DNA from: Nautilus pompilius
Lineage: Eukaryota; Mollusca; Cephalopoda; Nautilida; Nautilidae
DNA length: 64,000 nucleotides
NCBI GenBank assembly: GCA_018389105.1
Contig: JACATO010000311.1
Location: forward strand, 2,004,001 to 2,068,000
Direction of reading: 5' to 3'
Shown: piece after piece, positions 38,521 to 50,800 of the stretch
Numbering within the stretch: position 1 is the stretch's first letter
Layout: every line of letters starts with the position of its first letter
The notes under the pieces: generated by a model
Seen by the model: the letters and a program-made list of their open reading frames with translations, nothing else
Database searches by the model: none
Told to the model about the DNA's origin: nothing
Made by a program: the position numbers and the translations under genes

Positions 38521-40370
38521 ATGATCCCTCATTTTATAACCAAGATAAGGATCTGCAATCCCCATAACTGAGTAAACATGTAACAACTATTACATATTTG
38601 GATAACCTTTCAGTGATGTTGCTTGTCTCTTATTTGAAAAAAGATAAACCATTTCTTTTCTAGAGTACATAGACTATAGAAGAAAAAATATGATAAAAAA
38701 TTGTAAAGAAAATAAACAAAATACTTTGCTTTTAAACATCTAAAAACTGCCCATGAGAAGAAAAGGTAATGGAAAAACAGTCAATAATAAGATTTAAGAT
38801 TTGAAACTGGTTGAGAAGTTTGTTGTTGAAAGATGAAAGTTTTATATTTTCAGAATTCCATTATTTATTATCATCATCAAAAATCTTTGCATAGCTACAT
38901 ATATTTTCTTTCTGTAATGAAAAATTTTCTTCAATTTCATAAACCACTTCAAACACATGCATGATCTTAACTATATTAAGATCTCTGTCATAATAATTTT
39001 AATTGCATGTACTGTACATATATTCTGTAAATATATGCACAATAATCTAAAAAAGGTATTTTCACTACTTGGTAGAAGCAATATTTGCGTTGTGAAGATA
39101 TCTAGGCATGGAATATATTTAGATTTGATTGATATCCTGGCTCTTCAAAGCCAAAAGGTAGCAACTACAAGCAATTCTACATCTTCCAAACTGAAGTGCT
39201 TTTGAATATATTGCTTGTTGTTTTGTCTTCCTGTAGGATATGGTGATTACAGTTGATGACTGTTTGATCAAATATAGCCAGAAAACTATTCCAAAGAATG
39301 GATATGAAGCCAGCAGGATTTGTGTTCATTTATAAATCTATGAACTGTTTTACTCCTATACTAAATGCTTCCCTACATCACTGCTCCAAATCTGTGATTT
39401 AGTTGGCTATAAATGCATTGGGTCAATAGTTGCAATTAGTGCTTAATAGTGGCACAATCTTTTGTCTGGCAAACTTGTCAGAAAATGGGATTGTTAGCAG
39501 TAACAGCAAACTTGGTAGACAATAGCCCATTTTGCTATGCTGTAAGTAGCAATACACAGACAAACTAATCAATGCAGAATGCCGATGATGAACAACAAAA
39601 GGTCAACAAATACAGATAGGTAATTAGCCATTCCCTATTTATTTCTGATGAAAAACACAGCTTAGTAACCAGTAAGCTTCAAAAAAGGTTTCACATAGTG
39701 GAAAACATGATGAAATGTCAATTTTGGATATAATTTGTAACAAAAAATGGAAGTCAGACTATTTCTACAATTTTTGGAATCTACATAAAATGTCATCATA
39801 AAAATTCATTACATAAATTTTTTTTTAAGTGTGTGAAATGAAGCATAATCTTTTTTACACAAGTAACCAATAAATGAGGCTCTGTATCTTTGGAACTAGT
39901 ATGAGTTTTGGAGGGTTACAACTTTGCAAACCTTCCTTTTGGAGCCCAATACACCTTCAGTAGAAGATTCATCAAAATCTGAAAGAATGAGGTGAGACAC
40001 ACTTATTGCTGTGATATGACCCTTACCATAAATACAATCACTCACAAGAGAATTTTATTAACTATAATATACTGTACTATAGTCATGAGATTTTATGTGC
40101 TTCTGAAAAATTTTAAAAATATAATTGTAATTATATATATATATATATTTTTTATACAAAATGCTAATGGTAAATTATACAATTAATCTCTCAGGTTAAC
40201 CATTAACTTCTTGAAAAAGAAATTAGGAACATATGCAAATAATTTTGTTCAAATAATAGTTTAAATCAAATGCAGAATAAAGAGCATTTATTTGTTACTG
40301 TTGTATCCCATTTAATGTTTCATGTTAAACATGACAACAAAGTGTAACCTAGAAAAATTTCTTTTAGAAG

Positions 40371-41846
40371 TACAGGCGCATCTAAAAAAATTAGAATATC
40401 ATATATATTCTAGACTCATTACATGTAAACTAAAATGTTTCAAGCATTTTTTAATTTTAATTTTGATAATTATGGCCTACAGCTAAAAAAAAAAAAAAAA
40501 AAACGTATTTTAAAATATTAGAATATTTTATGCAGTATAAATACCATGAATCTCTGTCTCGTTCAGTACACAACCACAATAATGGGGAAGACTGCTGACT
40601 TGACAGTTGTCCAGAAGATACTTGTTGACACCCTCCATAAGGGGGGTAAGCCACAGGTCATTGCTGAAAGGGCTGGCTGTTTGCAGAGTGTTGTATCAAA
40701 GCATATTCATGGAAAGTTGACTGGAACAGAAAAGCGTGGTAAGAAAAGATGCACAAGCAAGAGGGATGACTGCAGCCTTGAGAGGATTGTCAAGCAAAAC
40801 CGATTCAAGAACTTGGGGGAGCTTCACAAGTTGTGGATTGAGGCTGGAGTCAGTGCATCAAGAGCCACCCCCCACAGACATGTCCAGGAAATGGGCTACA
40901 AGTGTTGCATTCCTACTGTCAAGCCACTCCTGAATCAGAGACAAGGTCAGAAGCGTCTTACCTTGGCTAAGGAGAAAAAGAACTGGACTGTTGCTCAGTG
41001 GTCCAAAGTTCTCTCTTCAGATGAATGTAAATTTTGCATTTCATTTGGAAATCAAGGTCCCACAGTCTGGAGGAAGAGTGGAGAGGCACAGAATCCAAGT
41101 TGCTTGAAGTCCAGTGTGAAGTTTCCACAGTCAGTGATGATTTGGGGTGCCATGTCATCTGTTGGTGTTGGTGTTGGTCCACTGTGTTTTATCAAGTCCA
41201 AAGTCAACGTAGCCGTCTACCAGGAGATTTTAGAGCACTTCATGCTTCCGTCTGCTGACAAGCTTTATGGAGATGCTGATTTCCTTTTCCAGCAGGACTT
41301 GGCACATGCCCACAGTGCCAAAACTACTAGTAGCTGGTTTGTTGACCATGGTATTACTGTGCTTGATTGGCCAGCCAATTCGCCTGACCTGAACCCCATA
41401 GAGAATCTATGGGGTATTGTCAAGAGGAAGATGAGACACCCAACAATAAATATGAGCTGAAGGCTGCTATCAAAGCAACCTGGGCTTCCATAACACCTCA
41501 GCAGTGCCAAAGGCTGATTGCCTCCATGCCATGCCACATTGATGCAGTGATTCGTGCAAAAGGAGCCCCAAGTATTGAATGCATAAATGAACATACTTTT
41601 CAGAAGTTCGACATTTCTATATTATAAATCCTTTTTTTTTATTGATCTCATGAAATATTCTAATATTTTGAGATACATTTTTTCTATTTTTTTTAGCTAT
41701 AGGCCGTAATTATCAAATTAAAATTAAAAAATGCTTGAAACATTTTAGTTTACATGTAATGAGTCTAGAATATATATAATTTTCACTTTCTGAAATAACT
41801 GACAAAAAATATTGAACTCTTCCACGATATTCTAATTTTTGGAGAT
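40371..41846 (+). mobile_element. Vertebrate-like Tc1 element with IR/DR ends, degenerate
   Basis: A Tc1/mariner DNA transposon. The left end starts at a TA with CAGGCGCATCTAAAAAAATT. Inverted ends run to about 40531 on the left and start at about 41651 on the right. Each end carries TTAGAATAT twice (40392 and 40518; complements at 41655 and 41827), the IR/DR layout of this family. The left arm lacks about 48 bases present in the right arm, just after the outer repeat. The right arm stops at GGAGAT (41846) where the terminal CACCTG-type bases and TA should follow. The enclosed transposase is frameshifted. Three independent defects make this copy immobile. Confidence 0.85.
40582..41627 (+). 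pseudogene. Tc1-type DD34E transposase, C-terminal frameshift
   Basis: The coding frame starts at ATG 40582 (MGKTADLTVVQKILVDTL). It holds the paired helix-turn-helix DNA-binding half, then the catalytic core with SDECKF (Asp 41020), FQQDLAHAHS (Asp 41296) and SPDLNPIENLWG (Glu 41401). Exactly 34 residues separate the last two, so the DD34E triad is intact. A one-base deletion near 41440 brings a stop at 41458-41460. The true C-terminus (ATWASITPQQCQRLIASMP) continues in the next frame towards 41627. A GV doublet is duplicated in the core (SSVGVGVGPLCF). Sequence style is that of Tc1 families in fish and lampreys, suggesting horizontal acquisition. The ATG in frame 12 codons after 40546 is used because the upstream part lies in the terminal repeat. 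Confidence 0.88.
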
Positions 41847-41849
41847 TAA

Positions 41850-44310
41850 AGAAAAAATAACATATTTCCAGTTTATATTATAAGATAATGATTTTGCTTT
41901 ATTTTTGAATTTATATAACATTTTTATTTCTTTAGATTTAGAATTTTTAAACAAAAACAATCTGCATCTTGATTTCAAGAAAATTATTGTATGAGATTTT
42001 GAAAACTAAATTATTTTAATAACAATAAGTACAAAAGTTAGGATTGAGTTAGTTCCCTTTAACAGGGGGAGTAGAACCATCAAATGTCTTAACTGTTTGA
42101 AGTTTCATTACAAATCAACCTAAGTTTCTTAACAAACTATCATCAGCCAACAATGAAACAAAGCTTTTCCTTTTTATATTAATTACAAACATTCCCAGAA
42201 CCACCTTTTACGTTAAATTGCAATATTAACTCAGTATTTGCATTCAGAATCTTACTTTACTATTATTCCGAATATGAAAAAATGCTTACTTTTTACTTTG
42301 CTACTTTGCATTTGATTGTCAAAGAATGACTATGAAGTTTCATATTCTTCCATGAAACTGCCAATAATAAAAAAAATTCACTTATATACATTCATATATT
42401 TTAAACTATCATTATTATACAATCTATTGTTAAATGTACACACAAACAAACTGAAATATATTTCAGACAAATTTTATATAACAAAAATATAATTTTTTAA
42501 AAAAGTATTTGCATGCCTTCCAAAAAAAAAATACAAATATCAGAATCTAAAGAACTAGTGTAGTACATCAGCTCATTAAAAAAAATGGTTTAAATATTTT
42601 TAAAAAAGCTTATAGGAAAGCACTAATAGGTTATTAATCATTTACATCTATGCACCTGAAAGATTTTTAAAAAAATCAAAAGATATATAAATTATTTTTT
42701 TAGTAAACATTACAACTTGCTATGATACTTTAATATCCAAATGTTATTTGACTGTTCTAACCAAAAAAGTTTGAAACAAATGGTAAATGATTGTAGACAT
42801 AGAATCACACAACATTCAAATAAACCCAACTTTTTAAAACAGGAAACAATTGGATAAATCAGCATAAAAATCATCAAATGAGTGGTTTTAAGAGGAATAT
42901 TTTCAAAAGTTGGAAAGATTTTCAATGTTTCAAAGCTCATTAATTTTTTTGTACATACGAAAAAAAGTGCTTTTAGAAATTTTTTATTATGTTTTGATAG
43001 TTTATATCAAAGTTTGAATTCTGCATAAGCTCACTAGATTTTGTGATTTGTTGACCAAGTCCAAATTTTTTATTTTAATTGCAATTTTTTTTAGCCACAA
43101 TTTTCTCCATACCTAATAGCTGAAACTTAACTTCAAAGCTGATTTTTCAGGTAATCATAAATGTTAAAGTTATTGATAGAAAAAAAACACTAAATAAATT
43201 AATAAAGCAGAATTTATTTTCCATTTGAAAATTAAATTTACTCTTTCATAGTTTAGTGCTTCATCCTTTCAATATGATCCTGTTTTCTTTCCTTGATAAT
43301 GGTGGACTATGCTAATATTTTCACCTATACTTTCATTCACATCTCAATAATGTGTACATCACATTTCTACAGCATTTGTTACAAATTTAAATAATGCACT
43401 TATTCAATGTGTTTATAGAAAACTGTCAATTGTTACTTCTAGATTTGCTTCATCTTCAGACTCACCTGCCTTGAATTTTTGACAAAGCTTTGCTTTGACA
43501 AACTTAACTTCTTCATCAGAACTAAATATTGAACATCACATGATTATAGTTTTCAATCAATTTTGGAAATAGGCGCTTTTGAGATTAGGGGTTTTAATAC
43601 TTAATAGCTTGCTGCAGGGTTTATTTTAATGTGCAGTAGACCCCTACTTGTGCAGTTCGAAATCCATTGAGTAGTTAGCAAGGCTGTTCCAAATTTATGC
43701 GCGTTTTGAATGCACTTGGATATTTACGGTTATACTTTTAGCTAATGATACTAATTTCATACACTCTAGTGAGGCTTCCTGTGTTGTGTACCTTGTCAAA
43801 GGATACAAAGGAACTTAAAATCTATAAAATGTTAAAAAATAACCATTACAAATGCTCCTCAGACTCAGAGAACCTCAAACACTGGGCCATGGCACCTGCC
43901 TCAAAGATTTGTGCAGTTCTAAAATTTCCTCAAAATAAACCCTGGTTTGCTGACATACAATGGAAAGATTTTAAATGAAAACAACTGATACTAATTACTT
44001 GACCATGCAATGTTAATAATTTGTTTAACTGGATTTTCTTTTGAGTAGTTATTATTTAGCAAAAACGTTTCTCTTGTTTTTAGTCCATTTATTTTTGCCT
44101 TGCTTAGTGGGTCCTTATTTAACAAGGAACACAAATAACAAATTTGTATGAGTCTACTTTATGTACAGAATTTCTTATTAGAAAATAAATTTTCTAATCT
44201 GAATCAATTGCTGTTTTGTTTTGCTAACTCTGCATCAGTTAAAAACGTAACTATTCATTCATTAGATACGTAATCTATTATTTTTTTTTCTAGTGTTACT
44301 AATTTTCATA
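41850..44310. other. AT-rich stretch left of the promoter
   Basis: No supported gene. A 76-codon reverse-strand frame (42710-42940) and a 77-codon forward frame (43745-43978) are open but have no matching splice signals or family resemblance. A CpG-bearing word block near 43640-43740 (TTATGCGCGTTTTGAATGCA) looks like an old repeat. Confidence 0.35.
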
Positions 44311-44316
44311 TAATAA

Positions 44317-44344
44317 TAATAATAATAATAATGATGATGATGAT
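44317..44344. repeat. (AAT)n passing into (GAT)n
   Basis: Trinucleotide AAT units change directly into GAT units at the left edge of the CpG-richer promoter block. Confidence 0.85.
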
Positions 44345-44551
44345 AGTGTTCAAATAAAACCCGTCTGGAAAAAACAACGCCGTAATGATAACAGGATGCC
44401 CTTAGTAATAGTTATTAGTTATGTTGTTGTGAGCCATACTTGAAATAAGCTATCAGAACAGCAAACGGATGGAATAAAAAGACAGTTCGCTCATTCAAAG
44501 ATTAAAATTAAGAAAACAAAACAACAATCAGAAAACAGACGCTGCAGTTAA

Positions 44552-44564
44552 CCCCCCCCCCCCC
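44552..44564. repeat. C13 homopolymer in the promoter block
   Basis: Thirteen consecutive C lie within the probable bidirectional promoter. Such long C/G runs are otherwise absent from this AT-rich window. A G-run on the reverse strand could affect transcription or template handling; that is inference. Confidence 0.85.
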
Positions 44565-44658
44565 ACAAATTCGGAGACAGAAGAATAAGTCCATCCGTAA
44601 TGGAAAAAAAAACAAAAAAACATTTAAATAGAGAATAATGTCAAACTTTCATACTTAC

Positions 44659-44800
44659 TAAATTATCTGCAAATACCGAGCAGGATTCCTTTCAGAAAAC
44701 AAAAGGCAAACAACGAATGTAGTAAGATTAACACGCGCATTTCTTGGACGAACATAAACAACAACAAAACATCGTTCGTCATGAACCAGGGAAAATAACT
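44659..44800 (-). other. Possible 5' leader exon of a divergent transcript
   Basis: Reading the reverse strand, sequence out of the CpG-richer block ends at TTTA|GTAAGTATG, whose eight intronic bases match the U1 consensus. An ATG near 44738 opens a short hydrophobic ORF that meets TAA just before the donor, so the exon is probably non-coding, or that ORF is an upstream ORF. The upstream boundary is arbitrary. It may be the first exon of the helical-protein gene whose coding exons lie at 35.5-6.1 kb, or of a promoter-antisense RNA. Confidence 0.3.
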
Positions 44801-45164
44801 GCCAGTCTTATCTTTTCATGTGTTAAGCCATAAAATTCAGTCCGACTGTGCTTAATATATATATATAATTATGTAATATATATACATATAATATTTATAA
44901 ATATCTGTAAACATTTTTTATCCATTACGCTAAAACGAAAAACCATTCCATAACCAAGCAGCTGTTTATTGTTTCGCACTTTTAGAGATAAATAAAGTTC
45001 AAAAAAAAATTTTTATTGAAATTGTTTATTTTTATATTTATTTTCATTTTAGGTGAATGCGAAAATACAGTATATATTCCAAAAACAAATTTTATTCTTC
45101 TACATTACGTCAAAACCCGAACATAATCGGTAGTATTCGAAACGTACAGAGTCCCGTATGTAAG

Positions 45165-45200
45165 ATGGCGTCGGCTGTTTTCTGTGCAAAAGATATGTAG
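45165..45200 (+). promoter_or_regulatory. YY1-like AAGATGGCG element with a short upstream ORF in the WAC leader
   Basis: AAGATGGCG at 45162-45170 is the consensus of the YY1 initiator-proximal element, usually found just downstream of start sites of housekeeping genes. Its ATG also opens an 11-codon ORF (MASAVFCAKDM, stop TAG at 45198-45200) that closes 73 bases before the WAC ATG. A GTATGTAAG splice-donor lookalike at 45155 overlaps the motif, so transcripts could splice it out. The motif and ORF are seen directly; promoter and uORF function are inferred. Confidence 0.5.
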
Positions 45201-45273
45201 ATGATTGTTAATGTAGGAAGTATAATAATTTAGCATTCGTGCTAACACTTGCACTTACCTGACACTAGCTTTA

Positions 45274-45314
45274 ATGGTAATGCATGCAAGGAAACATCCA
45301 AGACTCAATGATGG
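45274..45314 (+). CDS. WAC: WAC coding exon 1 (start codon exon)
   Basis: The ATG opens 13 codons plus GG, reading MVMHARKHPRLND and then G across the junction. This matches the vertebrate WAC start (MVMYARKQQRLSDG, from general knowledge) in M-V-M, A-R-K, R-L and D-G at the same spacing. The exon ends in a GG|GTAATG donor and splices to the microexon at 45470 in phase 2. WAC is a nuclear WW-domain adaptor that recruits the RNF20/RNF40 ligase to RNA polymerase II for H2B ubiquitination, and has also been linked to autophagy and mTOR signalling. The upstream ATG at 45165 opens only an 11-codon ORF, so 45274 is chosen as the start. Confidence is high because the next two exons continue the WAC alignment in frame. 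Confidence 0.86.
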
Positions 45315-45469
45315 GTAATGAATACATCAATATTATGGCGATAACCGTAATCAATCAGCTATCCGCCATCTTTGTTGTCAATTTTTCTTTAACGCTTGGC
45401 AAATCCTCTCTGTGGCTTACTGTCAAACTTAAGAACAAATATTTACTTTTCTCTTCTTTTGTATTTCAG

Positions 45470-45503
45470 GCATGGTGATAAGAAAGACGCCCATCTCTAT
45501 CAG
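45470..45503 (+). CDS. WAC: WAC coding exon 2 (34-nt microexon)
   Basis: This 34-base microexon lies between a pyrimidine-rich TTTTGTATTTCAG acceptor and a CAG|GTAAAT donor, after an intron of only 155 bases. Its first G completes the glycine codon left by exon 1. Eleven codons follow, reading HGDKKDAHLYQ, and it ends in phase 0. In vertebrate WAC the same place reads H-D-R-R-G-D-S-Q-P-Y-Q, so the closing Y-Q aligns. The exon also contains an internal ATG in another frame (45472) that would give a short unrelated peptide; the phase match at both ends argues against using it. Confidence 0.84.
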
Positions 45504-47790
45504 GTAAATGTTAAAGTTAAGATTTGATCATCACTTGATCTCATTTATGGTGCTGTAGATTTTGATGACAAACATATAAATTAATACTACTCAATCTCTT
45601 TAAATTATTAATTTCTTCAGCAATCCGTGAGTAATATTTAACTTTATTAAAAGTTAAATATTACTATTTAAGTAAAAAAATAACTAAAATTACTGCTTTA
45701 TGTAATTGCTTCTAGCATAAGTTTTCGCTTGAGAAATTGCAACGTAACGCTTTTATAAAAATGTCAAAACCTGAATAAAATTTCGGCTAAAAATCACAAA
45801 TATTTGTTTTTAATTTATATTTACAAAATTTTAAAATGTTGTTCTCTTCTAATTGAGATCTTAAAACTCTCTGAAAATGAGATTGCCTTTGGATGAATAA
45901 TGTATAGATAGCTGACATTAGCTTGTTTTTTTTTACCTTAAACTCCATCCATCACTGTACATGTAACATCCTTGATTTTAAAAGGTATTTGGAATATACA
46001 ATTGATATTGTTCTACTGTCATCTGGACTTAATATACATGCATAAACATTTTATTTAAACAGTTGGAAGATCTTAGCTGTCAGAAATGTTTGTTTTATCA
46101 GATGAAATTATCCCAAATTATTGTAAATTAATTACTGAAAATTGTCAATATGTTAGCCAAATTATAAGTAAAAATCCATTATGTTCAATAACATAAAAAT
46201 AGCTATGGGTTAAAATTGATAATATTAAAATCTTTTTTATTTTTTCAAAAAAGTTTGGAAAAAATATATTCATCTTGCAACAGAATCTGTTTTTTTTTAC
46301 ATAGGGTTTCTAGATTACTGGTGAATCTAGGAATCATTTAATAAAATGTTATTTAAAAAGTGTTTTGAATTTTTAGCATTTTCTTTTTTACTATGGTTGA
46401 CAATTTTAAATCTGTCAGTATTAATTTAGAAAATGGTGAAAGTAATCTTTTTGCTTAGGCTTGAAAAAAAATACTGATCGTTACGGCCCTCCCTACTTTC
46501 CAAATTGTTTTTAAGATAGATTTCTTTCTTAAGGGACATTGTTTCAAATGCATAATCTGAAATTTTAGTCCTACACTAAATTAGTATGAAAAACTGGAGG
46601 CATGCATTTCTAAACTGATTAAAAATACATGCCATTATTTGCATCAGTGTTTCATATGATCTCACTTAACTAATTTTATTTATATTGCCATTAAATTCTG
46701 CTTTAAACTTATCTTACAGTATATTACTTAAAATAGGAAAAAAACTGATTTCATAGTTTATTAGTAAAAGTTAACATTATTGAAATCAATCTTTAATATA
46801 ATTTGATAATATTTGAGAAAGAAAATATTCAGAAATAATTTAACAGAAAAAGATTTGTTTTAGTGAAGCTAATATTGATTACTGGAATTCTGATATTAAA
46901 AAAAAATTTTTAATACATTGTTCAGAATTTATTGTTTGTGAAAATTCTGGGCAAACTTTAAGAATATTAACCATGGCAGTCGGGCACTATGCTTTTAACA
47001 TGGTCAGAAGTAGAGTAGTTATGAATGATTTGTCACTGGTACTACTAGCTACCTACTGGCTACTATTCTCAGGTTTTTTTTTTTTTTTCAAATCTGTTCA
47101 GATATTTTCATCTCAAAATTAGACTTTATGCATACATTTTTGTTTTTTTTTAGAGAGAGAGAGATACAAATATATTTCTATAGACTTAAAAAAATTATTT
47201 TTTAAAAATTAAAGTAGCTTATTTTATAAGCCATACTTTTGCTGCTGCAGCTCTACTGATATATACTTTTCCTGACTAGAATTTATATGATGAATTTGTA
47301 GAATCTTTTTAAATTTTACTGTGCTGTAGATAGAAAATCAGTTCAGCAAACAAAGACATTTTGTTTTTGTTAAATATATATATAAGTATGTAAGTTTTTA
47401 AAAAACGTTTATAGTACAGTGTAGTTAGTGTAAGGAATCAATATTTTTGTTAATTACATTGAGTACCTGATGACTGTTAATGCTTGACTTATGACATAGA
47501 ATTTTAAATATCTGTCACAACCTTTGGCACTTGTTTTAAAAATATTAGCTTCAACAATTTTTGTTGTTTTATTACTACTTATGTTTATATATTTGTATTT
47601 ATAATTTGTTTATTAGAGTAGTATGAAATTGTTTTGAAATTTGTTTAAATGGCATCCATTGTAAGTATTAATGGTGTATGTTTATAGCCTGCATTTATTT
47701 CTGATAATATCTTAGTAGATAAGGGAAATGATTATCTGAGTTAAAATAAAAGAATTTTGTGTGAAGAAGTGGAAAATCACAAAGTAAAAA

Positions 47791-47813
47791 TTTTTTTTTT
47801 TTTTTTTTTTTTT
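47791..47813. repeat. T23 homopolymer in WAC intron 2
   Basis: An uninterrupted T tract with no obvious downstream splice site in frame with a coding exon. Could be the reversed tail of a lost retroelement. Confidence 0.8.
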
Positions 47814-50800
47814 GGTAATTTCTGGTGAAGTTCCAGATATTCCATGTCAGTCTTCTGTAAAAAATATATTATTTTCTCTAGAGAAATATAATGATTGCAA
47901 TACAAAGTTTGAACAATTAAAAAAAAAAGTATTCATAAATTCGTTCTATATTCTTCCTTTAAAGAGATTAAACATTTATAAAACAATAATAAAATTTTGG
48001 TGTAGGCTTGTTTGTGATATAACTTAATCATTTTCTGATTTTTAATTTCTTTTTTGAGAACTATCTATCAAATAATAATTTAGGAAAATCAACTTCTAAC
48101 ATTTTAAAAATATAAATTGGTTTTTTTGTAAGTGTCTTGCAATATATTGCAGAAATAGATTTTCAGAATGATTGGTTTTCTGTTATTGGAAAATTGGTTT
48201 AAGTATTGTGTAGTACAAGTAGTATTTTTAAAAGCATTTATTACAAAATATTCTCTTGACTTTTTACTGTTAATAAAAAGTTAATTTTGAAGAGAAGATT
48301 ATTAGAAATGTAGTTGACCCTTAAGACTAGAAAACAGGATTTCCAGCATGTTTATAGAAGAAAATTTTAAACAATTATTTCTTTAAATATTTATTAGAAA
48401 ACTAACATAAATAATGTGGGTGTTAGTAATGGTTATAGTAATTTTTCAAAACCTTTAGTTTGTACACAAAGGCAAGTAATGAAAAAAAATTATCTGCTAA
48501 ATTTAAACATGTTGCTTAGAATTTGAAGACATTTGTTTAACACACTGTGGCCAGAATTGCAGACATGCCAATAAAAATAATTCATCATGTACAAAGGAGA
48601 ATATTTTGCTGAAAAATGTTTTGTGTGATAAGAGCTCAAAAAACATTTTATGTTTATTGATTTTCTAATAGTTATGTTTGTGTACAAGTAACTATGCACT
48701 TAAATTTTAATTTATGTATGGAATAAATATTTCATTGATTAATTTAGTACACACACACACATTGTATTTATCATTTTATTTTTGAACTGTAAATTTGTGA
48801 TGAATTGTTTGCTAAAATTTTCATGAATACCAGTTTGAACGAAAGATGCAGTATAGATGTTTACTTTTGTTTTAATTGGATGAAATATTATTGGGGCATT
48901 TTGAGATCATTATGTGAACCAATACTGAAATAGCATTTTAGTTAGTTTGACTTTAATGTTTTGTTTGTTTGTTTCTCACGAACATTGTAAACATCATGGC
49001 TAGGTGGAGTAAAATAGAATGTGATTTGTTATGATAAGAAATAAAGCTTTTATTTGTTAATTTTATTGTTTTAAGTTTTCCACCATTACCACAAAACCTA
49101 GTAAAGAGGTAACATCCTAAATTGCAAAAGTAAACGTAGGCTTGTTTTAATTTTTTTCTTTGTGAGATTCTACCCACAAAAACATGTGTACAGAAATCAT
49201 CCAGTAATGTTGAAAAAGTTTTAACAAACCAAAGAAAGAAAATGAGAATTAAAAAATGTGAAATATTAACAATAACAAATGGTCATCTGTCAGCATGTTT
49301 ATAGGAATTTGTTAGACATACCAATATGTGGAAAGATTAAAGTGTACGTTTTCTACAAATGCAGTGGTTTGTGCTAATTCTGATGTTTGCTTATGCATGC
49401 TCATTTTTATATTTTTATTTCTACCTCTTATAGGATTTTTAGGTTGCTAACTCTTTAAAGTTTTTATTTAAATCCTTAACATAGATAATGCAAGGCCAAG
49501 AAAATGTGAATCAGTAAAAATGAGAGTTTTTTTTTTTTTTGCATCACCTACCACATATAATAATAATTATATCTTCATTCCTAAATATTAAAAAAAATTA
49601 TGTTGAAGTGTTTTTGTTTTTTAATTTGTGTATGCTAAAATATTTCCATTTTTAAAAGGCCAGTAATGGCTTGTTTATATTAGCTATCAAGAGCTGTTTA
49701 ATAAACTATGTGCATCCAAACAAAATTAAACATTTCTACCTGGTATAAAATTCATTAGAACAGCAATGTTACTTGTTTGTTTATAATAACATTTTCCGAT
49801 CTCATGCATCACAGAAATTCCTTGTATGAGGAATGATTTATAAGCTTAAAATCCTTGCAAATAATAATAAATTTTTAAAAATTTATTTTAGTATTATAAT
49901 AATAATAATAATGAATGTGAGTTTAATATATATCATGCATTAAAAAAATAACTTAAAATCCTAACTAAATTAATAATGTAATAATAAATCATGTACATGT
50001 ACATAAAAGATCTAATAGAAATATTTTGCTTGGTGAATTTTAAAATTTTGTTTGGTCTTTAATATCAACCAGATATTCTGCATATAATTTATTGTAAACA
50101 ATAATAAATGAAACATCCAAACTAGTGTTTTGAACTTTTTATTATCTTGTTGACCAGAGTTTGAAATAGGTAAAAACAAAATTTCTCAAATAATTCTTAT
50201 CTTTATTGCTTTTATTTGAATAAAATTCTGATATTAAATATAAACTTGAAATGTGCTTCCCTTTTAATTGTTAAAAGAAACGAAGCTATAGGGTATAGCA
50301 AGATCTTTTTATGAGGAGATGAATCCTATTTTTAGTTAACCTGAAAGTAGATTTGAGTAAGTTTCATGGATAATGTCTGAGAAAACAAGAACTTGTGTAG
50401 TACCATTGCCTTCTGTGAAGATGCTGCTTGAAACCCAGTGAGATGGCATTCTTGTTTGTAACTAACTACATTTTGAAGTTACTCAGTCAGGCTGTTGATT
50501 ACTTAGAAAGATAGAAAAGTTCTCACGTGAATTCTCTTCTGGTACATACCAGAGTCAAACAGTTCTTTTTTTTTTCCACTTTAAATAGTTGCAATTACAA
50601 CTAACTGTCCTCCATAGAAGTAGGAAGTACGTCGCATTTATGATCAATTTTTGTCCTTTGTTGTTTTTTTTTTTATTTACAATTCCTTGATTTTTGGAAT
50701 GTACTCTACAAGATTTGTCGACTTAACTATAGTTGACGTTCACCTGCATTTATTATTTTTTCTGTTCTTCCATTGTAAAGTTACAAGAAGAACAAAGGTG

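Larger units (their letters stand above)
44350..45272. promoter_or_regulatory. Probable bidirectional promoter / CpG-richer island
   Basis: CpG dinucleotides are common here (for example ACACGCGCAT, ATCGTTCGTC, ACGTCAAAACCCGAAC, TTCGAAACGTAC, GGCGTCGGC), whereas they are rare in the flanking tens of kilobases. The stretch ends at the WAC start codon on the right. On the left, the reverse strand carries a perfect GTAAGTAT donor at 44658. This is the signature of an unmethylated promoter between two divergently transcribed genes. No convincing TATA box can be told apart in such AT-rich DNA. Confidence 0.5.

Noticed and set aside
41265-41594. 109-codon reverse-strand ORF
   Set aside because: Shadow of the Tc1 transposase catalytic region on the forward strand.
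42710-42940. 76-codon reverse-strand ORF as an N-terminal exon of the helical-repeat gene
   Set aside because: No adequate acceptor, donor or phase link could be found, and its content is what AT-rich DNA gives by chance.
45284-45478. 64-codon forward ORF over WAC exons 1 and 2
   Set aside because: It is out of frame with the WAC reading and runs through both splice sites.
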